From Pseudomonas farsensis (GTDB taxonomy: Bacteria > Pseudomonadota > Gammaproteobacteria > Pseudomonadales > Pseudomonadaceae), in NCBI RefSeq assembly GCF_014268805.2, contig NZ_JABWRF020000004.1, positions 310,001 through 374,000 of the forward strand: a stretch of 64,000 bases of DNA, read 5' to 3'. Positions 40,457 through 48,876 of this stretch are shown here, piece by piece. Below the pieces are notes generated by a model that saw only the letters and a list, made by a program, of their open reading frames with translations, was not told the origin of the DNA and searched no databases. The position numbers and the translations under genes were made by a program. Every line of letters starts with the position of its first letter. Position 1 is the first letter of the stretch.

Positions 40457-41947
40457 TCAGGGCAGCGGCTTGGCCACTGGCACCGGCCCGCGTACTGCGA
40501 GGCGACCGAGGGCGTAGTACAACCCGCCACCGAGCAAGGAACCTGTGAACCAGCCGTAGTCGTAGAACCAGCTGAAACGGGCGTTGCCGATAGCCAGCAC
40601 GGTCAGTGCCACCGGCACGGCAAAGGCGATAAACCCTGCGCGGTTCCAGGCTGGGTACACGTCGTCACGGTACAGCCCGGCCAGGTCCAGGCGCTGGCGG
40701 CGAATCAGGAAGTAGTCCACCACCATGATCCCGGCGATGGGCCCAAGCAGGCTCGAATAGCCCAGCAGCCAGTTGGAGTACACACTCTCAAGGCTCAGGT
40801 CGGAGACGATCCAGCCGAGTTTCTTGAGCAGCTCATGGCCCATCAGCGCCAGGCCGATGAAACCGGTCAGCCACACCGCACGGGTGCGGCCGATCAGGCG
40901 TGGGGCGATGTTCTGGAAGTCGTTGGTCGGCGAGACGATGTTGGCCGCGGTGTTGGTCGAAAGCGTGGCGATGACGATCAGCGCCATGGCCAGCGCCACC
41001 CAGCCTGGGCTCTGAATGCGGCCAATCAGGCTGACCGGGTCGGACACCGTTTCGCCCACCAGCGACGCCGAGGCGGCGGTCATGATGACCCCAAGTGCCG
41101 CGAACAAAAACATGGTCAGCGGCAAACCGAAAATCTGCCCCAGAATCTGGTCTTTCTGGCTTTTTGCGTAGCGGCTGAAGTCGGGGATGTTCAGCGAAAG
41201 CGTCGCCCAGAAGCCCACCATGGCGGTAAGCCCCGCGCAGAAGTAACTGACCACGCTGGCGCCTTCCGGGCGCTTGGGCGGCTGGGCCAGCAGTTCAGTC
41301 ATCGACATGTGCGGCAATGCCCACACCAGCAGGCCAAAGCCCACCGCCACCAGCAGCGGTGCCGATAGCGTTTCGAGCCACTTGATCGACTCGGCGCCGC
41401 GCAGCACCACCCACAGGTTCAAGGCCCAGAACAGCATGAAGCCGATCACCTCGCCAGTGCCGCCCAAGGCCTTCCATTCCGGCGATATCGAGCCCAGGAA
41501 CAGGTGAATGGCCAGCCCGCCGAACATCGTCTGGATACCGAACCAGCCGCACGCCACCACGGCGCGAATCAGGCACGGTACGTTGGAGCCGATGATGCCG
41601 AACGAAGAGCGCAGCAGCACCGGGAAGGGGATGCCGTACTTGGTGCCCGGGAAGGCGTTGAGGGTCAGCGGGATCAGTACGATCAGGTTGGCCAGCAGGA
41701 TCGCCAGCAACGCCTCGCCCACGCTCAGCCCGAAGTAGGCCGTGAGCACGCCGCCCAGGGTGTAGGTGGGCACGCAGATGGACATGCCTACCCACAGCGC
41801 GGTGATGTGCCACTTGTTCCAAGTGCGCTGGTGCACCTTGGTGGGGGCGATATCGTGGTTGTACCGAGGGCTGTCGAGGACGTCGCCGGCGGCGTCGAGC
41901 TCGAACAGGCCGTGCTGCTCGATCACTTTCGATCTGCTCTGTTGCAT
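40457..41947 (-). CDS. NCS1-family nucleobase transporter
   Basis: The 496-residue membrane protein has about 12 hydrophobic helices and NCS1 hallmarks near the N terminus: WNKWHITALWVGMSICVPTYTLGG and later FPGTKYGIPFPVLLRSSFG. The family carries uracil, allantoin, hydantoins and related compounds with cations. Between the ureidopropionase gene and divergent dihydropyrimidinase, uracil, thymine or a dihydropyrimidine is the likely substrate. GGAGAG lies upstream of the ATG. It is divergent from the pydB operon across about 600 bases that presumably hold the control region for both directions. Confidence 0.92.
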   Translation of the reverse strand: MQQSRSKVIEQHGLFELDAAGDVLDSPRYNHDIAPTKVHQRTWNKWHITALWVGMSICVPTYTLGGVLTAYFGLSVGEALLAILLANLIVLIPLTLNAFPGTKYGIPFPVLLRSSFGIIGSNVPCLIRAVVACGWFGIQTMFGGLAIHLFLGSISPEWKALGGTGEVIGFMLFWALNLWVVLRGAESIKWLETLSAPLLVAVGFGLLVWALPHMSMTELLAQPPKRPEGASVVSYFCAGLTAMVGFWATLSLNIPDFSRYAKSQKDQILGQIFGLPLTMFLFAALGVIMTAASASLVGETVSDPVSLIGRIQSPGWVALAMALIVIATLSTNTAANIVSPTNDFQNIAPRLIGRTRAVWLTGFIGLALMGHELLKKLGWIVSDLSLESVYSNWLLGYSSLLGPIAGIMVVDYFLIRRQRLDLAGLYRDDVYPAWNRAGFIAFAVPVALTVLAIGNARFSWFYDYGWFTGSLLGGGLYYALGRLAVRGPVPVAKPLP

Positions 41948-42552
41948 GGGGCTCTCCAGGTTTTTTCTTATCGTTGTCGCTCATCGGGCTGTTGCGATGG
42001 CCGGAGTACACGCACCACAAATACTGCACCTCCAGTCCGGCCATGGCGGTTGGCCTGCGCCTTCAACAAACGTGCCGGGTTGGCAATGGCCTTCCCGGCG
42101 CACTGCCGCCGACCGGAGGTAACTCACTGACTTGCAATCAAATTCAGCATCGCTGGCAAACGCACCGGATCACGGGCCGGGTGCTTGCTGGCCGAATGGG
42201 CCGCCACGCTGTGGTTCAAAGCGGTGCGGCCGGTAAAACCTCAGGCGTGATCTGCGCCTTGCCGAAGGTTTTCAAACAGCTGAATTTGCGTAGAAAATCT
42301 TGCTCATTTTGGCTTCCTGTCAAGTGCGTCAAAATGGTGAGGGCCTGCTTCGTTTTGGTGATTTGTATAAATATTCCTTGTTTATCAGTTAGTTATCTAA
42401 ATTGTAATTTGCTTATATTTTTTCTTGATCAATATCCGATCAGCAACTAGCCTCGAATCTTGTCAGGCCTGACAGGATTGCTTCGAGCCCCCAGGCACTG
42501 GCAGAAAATTCCAAGAACCGGCCAAGACCGGTCAGCCTGCGAGGAAGACGGC
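41948..42552. promoter_or_regulatory. Divergent control region of the pyrimidine genes
   Basis: This 605-base gap has no convincing gene. The part at 42,340-42,450 is clearly AT-rich compared with the surroundings, as expected for promoters. TGATC and GATCA arms flank a 7-base spacer at 42426-42442. The GAGGAAG ribosome site of pydB is at 42541. The regulator gene is not in the window. Confidence 0.6.
42461..42474. promoter_or_regulatory. Perfect 14-bp palindrome, candidate operator
   Basis: TGTCAGGCCTGACA is a perfect palindrome 79 bases upstream of the pydB start, in the AT-rich divergent gap. It is a plausible site for the regulator of pyrimidine catabolism; no binding protein can be named from sequence. 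Confidence 0.45.
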
Positions 42553-43992
42553 ATGTCCCTGTTGATCCGTGGTGCCACCGTGGTCACCCACGAAGAAAGC
42601 TACCCCGCCGATGTTCTGTGTGCCGACGGGCTGATCCGTGCCATTGGTGCAAACCTCGACGCCCCTATCGGCTGCGAAGTGCTCGACGGCAGCGGCCAGT
42701 ACCTGATGCCCGGCGGCATCGACCCGCACACCCACATGCAGTTGCCGTTCATGGGCACGGTGGCCAGCGAGGACTTTTTCAGCGGCACCGCTGCAGGCCT
42801 TGCCGGCGGCACTACCTCGATCATCGACTTCGTCATCCCCAACCCCCAGCAGTCGCTGCTCGAAGCCTTCCACACCTGGCGTGGCTGGGCGCAGAAAAGC
42901 GCCAGTGACTACGGATTCCACGTTGCCATCACCTGGTGGAGCGAGCAGGTCGCCGAAGAAATGGGCGAACTGGTGGCCAACCACGGGGTGAACAGCTTCA
43001 AGCACTTCATGGCCTACAAGAATGCCATCATGGCCGCCGACGACACCCTGGTGGCGAGCTTCGAGCGCTGCCTGCAACTGGGTGCGGTACCAACGGTGCA
43101 TGCCGAGAACGGCGAGCTGGTCTACCACCTGCAGAAAAAACTGATCGCCCAAGGCATGACCGGCCCCGAAGCCCACCCGCTGTCGCGCCCGCCGCAGGTT
43201 GAAGGCGAGGCCGCCAGCCGCGCCATCCGTATTGCCGAAACCCTCGGTACGCCGCTGTACCTGGTGCATATTTCCAGCCGCGAGGCGCTGGATGAAATCG
43301 CCTATGCCCGGGCCAAGGGCCAGCCGGTATACGGCGAGGTGCTGCCAGGCCATCTGCTGCTCGATGACAGCGTGTACCGCGACCCCGACTGGGCCACTGC
43401 CGCCGGCTACGTGATGAGCCCACCGTTCCGCCCGCGCGAGCACCAGGAGGCGCTGTGGCGCGGCCTGCAATCGGGCAACCTGCACACCACCGCCACCGAC
43501 CATTGCTGCTTCTGCGCTGAGCAAAAAGCCATGGGCCGCGATGACTTTAGCCGCATCCCCAATGGCACCGCAGGTATCGAGGACCGCATGGCGGTGCTGT
43601 GGGACGCAGGGGTGAACACCGGGCGGCTGTCGATGCACGAGTTCGTTGCACTGACCTCCACCAACACGGCGAAGATTTTCAACCTGTTCCCGCGCAAGGG
43701 CGCCATCCGCGTGGGCGCCGATGCCGACCTGGTGCTGTGGGACCCGCAGGGCACGCGCACCATCAGTGCCAGCACCCACCACCAAAAGGTCGACTTCAAC
43801 ATTTTCGAAGGCCGCACGGTACGCGGGGTGCCCAGCCACACCATCAGCCAGGGCAACCTGCTTTGGGCCGATGGCGATCTGCGTGCCACGCCCGGCGCTG
43901 GGCGTTACGTGCAGCGCCCAGCGTACCCCTCGGTGTACGAGGTGCTGGAGCGGCGCGCCGAGCAGCAGCGCGCCGTGCCGGTCAAGCGCTGA
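42553..43992 (+). CDS. pydB: Dihydropyrimidinase
   Basis: This 479-residue amidohydrolase opens dihydrouracil or dihydrothymine to the N-carbamoyl beta-amino acid. The metal-binding HTHMQ sits near residue 61, the carbamylated lysine in NSFKHFMAYKN near 150, and further ligands in VHAEN near 184, LVHISSREA near 240 and TATDHCCF near 317. The start at 42553 is preceded by GAGGAAG; an ATG at 42460 would overlap the palindromic region and adds residues unlike the family. It opens the divergent pydB-pydX-pydA unit. Hydantoinases are the closest alternative, but the dehydrogenase genes downstream make the pyrimidine assignment strong. Confidence 0.94.
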   Translation: MSLLIRGATVVTHEESYPADVLCADGLIRAIGANLDAPIGCEVLDGSGQYLMPGGIDPHTHMQLPFMGTVASEDFFSGTAAGLAGGTTSIIDFVIPNPQQSLLEAFHTWRGWAQKSASDYGFHVAITWWSEQVAEEMGELVANHGVNSFKHFMAYKNAIMAADDTLVASFERCLQLGAVPTVHAENGELVYHLQKKLIAQGMTGPEAHPLSRPPQVEGEAASRAIRIAETLGTPLYLVHISSREALDEIAYARAKGQPVYGEVLPGHLLLDDSVYRDPDWATAAGYVMSPPFRPREHQEALWRGLQSGNLHTTATDHCCFCAEQKAMGRDDFSRIPNGTAGIEDRMAVLWDAGVNTGRLSMHEFVALTSTNTAKIFNLFPRKGAIRVGADADLVLWDPQGTRTISASTHHQKVDFNIFEGRTVRGVPSHTISQGNLLWADGDLRATPGAGRYVQRPAYPSVYEVLERRAEQQRAVPVKR

Positions 43993-44108
43993 CCAGGCAC
44001 TGCGCCACCCCATAACAATAGAGCTACACCTGTTGACTGCCATCCCCCAACAACGGACGGGCGGGTAACCGCCGCCTGTACCCATAAAAAAGAGAGAGGC
44101 TAACAACC

Positions 44109-45476
44109 GTGATCGACGCCCTGAACCATTTGCCGCGCCCCCGGGCCGGCGCCGACCAGCTCGCCGAGGCCTTCAGCGACCTCGCGCCACCGCTTACCGC
44201 CCGCCAGGCCGCCGTCGAGAGCGCCCGCTGCCTGTACTGCTTCGACGCACCATGCGTCAACGCATGCCCCAGCGAGATCGATATCCCATCGTTCATCCAC
44301 CGCATCAGCGATGACAACCTGCAAGGCGCTGCCGAACGCATCCTTTCGGCCAACATTCTGGGTGGCAGCTGCGCCCGGGTGTGCCCCACCGAGATTCTCT
44401 GCCAGCAAGCCTGCGTGCGTAACAACGCCCAGGAGTGCGCGCCGGTGCTGATCGGCCAGTTGCAGCGCTACGCCATCGACAACGCAGGCTTTACCCAACA
44501 CCCATTCCAGCGCTCCCCGGCCACCGGCAAGCGCATTGCCGTGGTGGGTGCCGGCCCTGCCGGGTTGTCCTGTGCGCACCGGCTGGCCATGCACGGCCAC
44601 GAGGTGGTGGTGTTCGAGGCGCAGGAGAAGCCAGGCGGCCTGAATGAATACGGCATCGCCCGCTACAAGCTGGTGGACGACTACGCCCAGCGTGAAGTGG
44701 AGTTTCTGCTGGGCATTGGCGGCATCGAAATACGCTACGCGCAGCGCCTGGGCGCCAACCTCACCCTGACCGAACTGCATCAGCAATACCATGCCGTGTT
44801 CCTCGGTCTGGGCCTGAACGCCGTGCGCCAACTGGGCCTGCCCGACGAAGATGCCCCGGGCTTGCTGGCGGCCACCGACTATATCCGTGAGTTGCGCCAG
44901 GCCGACGACCTCAGCCGCGTGCCGCTCGCCGACCGTTGCCTGGTGCTGGGCGCCGGCAATACCGCCATCGACATGGCCGTACAGATGAGCCGCCTTGGCG
45001 CCCGTGATGTGAATGTGGTGTACCGCCGTGGCATTGCCGAAATGGGCGCCACCGCCCACGAGCAGGATATCGCCAAGCATGACCAGGTGCGGCTGCACAC
45101 CTGGGCGCGTCCAGACGCCGTGCTGCTGGATGACCAGGGCCGCGTGCGCGGTATGCGCTTTGCCCGCACGCAGCCGGTGGCGGGGGTTCTACACGACACC
45201 GGGGAAACCTTCGAGCTGGCGGCCGACGCGATCTTCAAAGCCATCGGCCAACGCTTCGACGAGGCCAGCCTCAGCGACCCGCTGGCGGCGCAACTGGCCC
45301 GCGATGGCGAGCGTATCCGCGTGGATGCGCAACTGCGCACCAGCCTTGCCGGCGTGTACGCCGGTGGCGACTGCACGGCGCTCGGCCAGGACCTCACCGT
45401 GCAGGCGGTGCAGCACGGCAAGCTGGCCGCCGAGGCCATTCATGCCCAACTCATGCTCAACGTGGAGGCTGCATAA
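44109..45476 (+). CDS. pydX: NAD(P)H-dependent dihydropyrimidine dehydrogenase subunit, GltD-like
   Basis: This 455-residue iron-sulfur flavoprotein forms the electron-input subunit of bacterial dihydropyrimidine dehydrogenase. Two N-terminal cysteine clusters (CLYCFDAPCVNACP near residue 41 and CARVCPTEILCQQAC near 88) fit [4Fe-4S] binding. VVGAGPAGLSCA near 143 is the FAD fold and VLGAGNTAIDMA near 280 the NAD(P)H fold. A late GGDCTALGQDLTV segment completes FAD binding. The start is GTG at 44109, with GAGAGGC upstream. The next gene starts directly after its stop. It looks like the small glutamate synthase subunit, but no large subunit gene is present. Confidence 0.92.
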   Translation: MIDALNHLPRPRAGADQLAEAFSDLAPPLTARQAAVESARCLYCFDAPCVNACPSEIDIPSFIHRISDDNLQGAAERILSANILGGSCARVCPTEILCQQACVRNNAQECAPVLIGQLQRYAIDNAGFTQHPFQRSPATGKRIAVVGAGPAGLSCAHRLAMHGHEVVVFEAQEKPGGLNEYGIARYKLVDDYAQREVEFLLGIGGIEIRYAQRLGANLTLTELHQQYHAVFLGLGLNAVRQLGLPDEDAPGLLAATDYIRELRQADDLSRVPLADRCLVLGAGNTAIDMAVQMSRLGARDVNVVYRRGIAEMGATAHEQDIAKHDQVRLHTWARPDAVLLDDQGRVRGMRFARTQPVAGVLHDTGETFELAADAIFKAIGQRFDEASLSDPLAAQLARDGERIRVDAQLRTSLAGVYAGGDCTALGQDLTVQAVQHGKLAAEAIHAQLMLNVEAA

Positions 45477-46751
45477 ATGGCCGATCTGTCCATCGTGTTC
45501 GCCGGCATCAAGGCCCCGAACCCATTCTGGCTGGCCTCCGCGCCACCGACCGACAAGGCGTACAACGTGGTCCGCGCATTCGAAGCGGGCTGGGGCGGGG
45601 TGGTGTGGAAAACCCTGGGCGAGGACCCGGCGGCGGTCAACGTGTCGTCGCGCTATTCGGCGCATTACGGCGCCAACCGCGTGGTGCAGGGCATCAACAA
45701 CATCGAGCTGATCACCGACCGCTCGCTGGAGATCAACCTGCGCGAAATCACCCAGGTGAAAAAGGACTGGCCCGACCGCGCGCTGATCGTGTCGCTGATG
45801 GTGCCGTGCGTGGAGGCGTCGTGGAAGTTCATCCTGCCGCTTGTGGAAGCCACCGGCGCTGACGGCATCGAGCTCAATTTCGGCTGCCCCCACGGCATGC
45901 CCGAGCGCGGCATGGGCGCTGCCGTTGGCCAGGTGCCGGAATACGTGGAGCAGGTCACCCGCTGGTGCAAGACCTATTGCTCGCTGCCGGTGATCGTCAA
46001 GCTGACGCCCAACATCACCGACATCCGCCAGTCAGCCCGCGCCGCCCATCGCGGCGGTGCCGATGCGGTGTCGCTGATCAACACCATCAACTCGATCACC
46101 AGCGTCGACCTGGACCGCATGGTGGCCCACCCCATCGTCGGCGACCAGAGCACCCATGGCGGCTACTGCGGGTCGGCGGTCAAGCCGATTGCCTTGAACA
46201 TGGTGGCTGAAATCGCCCGCGACCCGCAAACCCGGGGCTTGCCGATTTGCGGCATCGGCGGCATCGGCAACTGGCGCGACGCTGCCGAATTCATCGCCCT
46301 GGGCAGCGGCGCCGTGCAGGTATGCACCGCGGCGATGCTGCATGGGTTCCGCATCGTCGAAGACATGAAAGACGGCCTGTCACGCTGGATGGACCAGCAC
46401 GGCCACAGCAGCCTCGAAGCGTTCCGCGGCCTGGCCGTGGGGCACACCACTGACTGGAAATACCTGGACATCAACTACAAGTCGATCGCCCACATCGACC
46501 AGGACGCCTGCATTGGCTGCGGCCGTTGCCACATCGCCTGTGAAGACACCTCGCACCAGGCCATTGCCAGCACCGTCAAACCCGACGGCACGCACCTCTA
46601 CAGCGTGATCGAAGAGGAGTGCGTGGGTTGCAACCTGTGCCAGATCACCTGCCCGGTAGAAAACTGCATCGACATGCAAGCCCAGGACACCGGCAAGCCT
46701 TACCTGAACTGGACCCAGGACCCAAGAAACCCCTATAGAGAGGCGAGTTGA
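45477..46751 (+). CDS. pydA: Dihydropyrimidine dehydrogenase catalytic subunit
   Basis: This is a 424-residue protein. The first 330 residues form a dihydroorotate-dehydrogenase-like FMN barrel with ELNFGCPHG near residue 140 and GIGGIGNWRDAAEF near 258. The end carries two ferredoxin-type cysteine motifs: CIGCGRCHIAC near 345 and CVGCNLCQITCPVENC near 382. It reduces uracil or thymine to the 5,6-dihydro form, the first step of the pathway, with electrons from PydX. The ATG follows the pydX stop without a gap (TAAATG), indicating coupled translation. Together pydA, pydX, pydB and pydC give the complete reductive route in this window. Confidence 0.95.
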   Translation: MADLSIVFAGIKAPNPFWLASAPPTDKAYNVVRAFEAGWGGVVWKTLGEDPAAVNVSSRYSAHYGANRVVQGINNIELITDRSLEINLREITQVKKDWPDRALIVSLMVPCVEASWKFILPLVEATGADGIELNFGCPHGMPERGMGAAVGQVPEYVEQVTRWCKTYCSLPVIVKLTPNITDIRQSARAAHRGGADAVSLINTINSITSVDLDRMVAHPIVGDQSTHGGYCGSAVKPIALNMVAEIARDPQTRGLPICGIGGIGNWRDAAEFIALGSGAVQVCTAAMLHGFRIVEDMKDGLSRWMDQHGHSSLEAFRGLAVGHTTDWKYLDINYKSIAHIDQDACIGCGRCHIACEDTSHQAIASTVKPDGTHLYSVIEEECVGCNLCQITCPVENCIDMQAQDTGKPYLNWTQDPRNPYREAS

Positions 46752-47344
46752 CAAGCCGAAGAGGAATCTACGGCTCTACGCATGCAGGGATTTCAGCGTG
46801 GCCTGTGGGCGATTCCAGGGGGGGGCGTACAAGCCTGTGCCGGCCTCATCGCAGGCTATCGCCAGCTCCCACAGTGGCCCCGCACAGCCACATTATCGAG
46901 GTCTGGCCCGGAGCCCTGTGAGAGATTCTATGGTTCTGTACAACCCTGTCCTGGCCTAATCGCAGGCTGTCGCGAAGCCAGGTCAGGCCTCGATAGTGTG
47001 GCTGTGCGCAGTCTCTGTGGGAGCTGGCGCCAGCCTGCGATGAGGCCGGTACAGGCTTGCGCAAAACCATAGAATCTCCCTTGGTTTAGAACCCGCAAAT
47101 GAGTACGTTGCCCGATCACCCCAGCCCTCAGCGAATTTCCAACACCCTCCCAGATCAGAATGCCTGCCGCGCTTTGCCAAGCCCAGGCGATTGGCCTAGT
47201 ATCCCGCCATGGCCAGATGCTGCCAGCCGCTCGCGCCCCCAGGGTTCGGTGAAAGCATCGCCTCATCCCCGTCACTACACACCTCTATAGGTTGTCGAAG
47301 ACTGGCAACGCGAGCACCTGCAGGCTTCGACCAATGGAGGCAAC
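46752..47344. repeat. Gene-free region with a complex REP inverted repeat
   Basis: No convincing gene is seen in these 593 bases. From about 46832 to 47083 there are large inverted copies. The left arm around GGCCTCATCGCAGGCTATCG (46841-46860) pairs with the right arm around GCCTGCGATGAGGCC (47032-47046). GAGATTCTATGGTT near 46922 pairs with AACCATAGAATCTC near 47067. A further REP-like unit sits in the middle near 46958. The rest, 47,084-47,330, is the leader of the glyoxalase-like gene. Confidence 0.8.
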
Positions 47345-47875
47345 ATGACGTCCATCGCCCAGGCCAAGCACATGGCCAAGCGCTTGCGTGCACACTACGC
47401 AACCCACAACCTCACCATCAGCCATAGCGCGGCACTGGAACAGGTGGCCGACCAGCTCGGCTACAAAGACTGGAACACCGCCGCCGCCGCGCTTGACGAC
47501 ACACCTGCCGTAACAGCCGTGAGCTTCGAGCGCTGCATCGCCATTCTGCGCATTTTCGATGAAGCCAAGGCGCGCGAGTTCTACTGCGATTTCCTGGGGT
47601 TCAGCGTTGAGTTCGAGCACCGGTTTGCGCCGGACCTGCCGCTGTACCTCGGTGTCGAGCGGGCCGGGTTGAAGGTGCATCTGTCCGAGCACCACGGCGA
47701 TGCCAGCCCCGGCACCACGCTGTTTGTCCCGACCCTCAATATCCACGCGCTGCGCGATGAACTGCAGGCCAAGCGCTATGGCTATGGCCGCCCGGAGCTG
47801 GTGGAGCAGGGGTGGGGGCAAGTGCTTGAGGTGCATGATCCGTTTGGGAACCGGATACGGTTTTGTGAGGGGTGA
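47345..47875 (+). CDS. Glyoxalase-superfamily protein
   Basis: The 176-residue protein has an N-terminal helical part (about 1-50, HMAKRLRAHYATHNLTISHS then QLGYKDWNTAAA) found in some glyoxalase-related proteins. It is followed by a vicinal-oxygen-chelate fold typical of the glyoxalase/bleomycin-resistance superfamily: LRIFDEAKAREFYCDFLGFSV near residue 67, LHLSEH-type strand VHLSEHHGD near 110, and the closing EVHDPFGNRIRF at the end. GGAGG precedes the ATG by four bases. The substrate is unknown; the superfamily includes isomerases, dioxygenases and antibiotic-binding proteins. It is a lone gene between the REP region and the convergent T6SS operon. Confidence 0.85.
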   Translation: MTSIAQAKHMAKRLRAHYATHNLTISHSAALEQVADQLGYKDWNTAAAALDDTPAVTAVSFERCIAILRIFDEAKAREFYCDFLGFSVEFEHRFAPDLPLYLGVERAGLKVHLSEHHGDASPGTTLFVPTLNIHALRDELQAKRYGYGRPELVEQGWGQVLEVHDPFGNRIRFCEG

Positions 47876-47928
47876 GTCGCGATGGGCTGTATGCCTGGCT
47901 ACCGCGTCTGGACTAAGGTTTCGCATGG

Positions 47929-48876
47929 CTAGACGCGCTGCTTATCGGCCTTCTTTCGACGAGGGCCGCGGCGCGTTAGGGCTGCATTGATATCAATCTC
48001 GTTGTTGCCCTCCGGCGCCGCCTCGAATGCTTCAGGCGGTGCCGGGGCGGCTTTTATATTGAACATCCGGCAGATTGCGTACCAGAAGACCGCGACCGAT
48101 AGGTTGTAAGGAAACAGCACGGCCCACATCGGCAATAGCCAGAGTTTCTTGCCTTGCATTTCACCGGGCTCGCCGGTCCTCCAGGGTGCGTAATGCCGCC
48201 AGGCCTGGGCTGGAGTCAGGCAAATGGCGTTGAGAGGAACGTGCCACCAATTCGGCTCGCCGGGCGCCGGCAGTTGGTCAGGGCCGTGCGCCATGAATTG
48301 GCGAAGGTACTCCCAGACTTCAGCAACATAAGTGATGGAGGGGTCGCTGGGTTCGTTACTGTCTACCCATAGGCAGTCTTTTTTGTGCAGTGTGCCGTCC
48401 GGTCTAGGCACAGCAAGTGCGAGAGCATGGCTAGTGGTGTAGGAGCCATTAATGATTTCGGTAATCTTATAAACGCCGCCCACTGTTTGGCTCCATTCGA
48501 GTGTCGTCAGCTTGCCCCTGTACGTGTAGTGGATTTTTTGGGTCAATCTATTGAAATAGAAGTTGGACAGGGCTTTTATAAGCCAAATCCGATAGATTAG
48601 GAACGGCACGAAGAGTAAAGGCCCCAGGATTTTTGCTGCAAGCAAGAAAGAGCTGAAAGGAGGGGTGTTCCATGGCTGGTTAACGAATAAGGGAGGGTAA
48701 AAAGTTATAATTATAAATAGAATGCTTGCCGTGTATATTTTTCCCATAAAAACAGAGTCTGGTATCCATGGGTTTCGCAGTGTTAGCGTTCCATAAGATT
48801 GCTTCTCAAACTGTCCACAAATGGCGGGTCGGTTTGAAGATTGAGTCAGGGGGGCAAAGATCCAAGTTATTGACAT
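47929..48876 (-). CDS. T6SS-linked membrane protein (DUF6708-like), candidate immunity protein
   Basis: The 315-residue protein has two hydrophobic helices near the N terminus (about residues 47-65 and 78-97) and another near 250-270, so it is an inner-membrane protein. Motifs include WVDSNEPSDPS and a conserved PNWWHVPLNAICLTP. It resembles the DUF6708 family seen beside VasX-like effectors. It is the last gene of the T6SS operon, and its ATG overlaps the effector stop by one base (TAATG), so the two are made together. Translation coupling, membrane location and the effector's membrane segments make an immunity role attractive, but this is inference. The gene is visibly more AT-rich than the core tss genes. 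Confidence 0.7.
   Translation of the reverse strand: MSITWIFAPLTQSSNRPAICGQFEKQSYGTLTLRNPWIPDSVFMGKIYTASILFIIITFYPPLFVNQPWNTPPFSSFLLAAKILGPLLFVPFLIYRIWLIKALSNFYFNRLTQKIHYTYRGKLTTLEWSQTVGGVYKITEIINGSYTTSHALALAVPRPDGTLHKKDCLWVDSNEPSDPSITYVAEVWEYLRQFMAHGPDQLPAPGEPNWWHVPLNAICLTPAQAWRHYAPWRTGEPGEMQGKKLWLLPMWAVLFPYNLSVAVFWYAICRMFNIKAAPAPPEAFEAAPEGNNEIDINAALTRRGPRRKKADKQRV

Noticed and set aside
42532..44106. 524-codon minus-strand frame opposite dihydropyrimidinase
   Set aside because: The plus strand encodes a complete, well-known enzyme with all metal ligands; the antisense frame shows no domain.
44109..45476. Small subunit of glutamate synthase (GltD)
   Set aside because: No large subunit gene is near, and the gene is coupled to the dihydropyrimidine dehydrogenase catalytic subunit.
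46832..47083. Possible CRISPR array
   Set aside because: The repeats are inverted, not regularly spaced direct repeats, and match REP-type cores.
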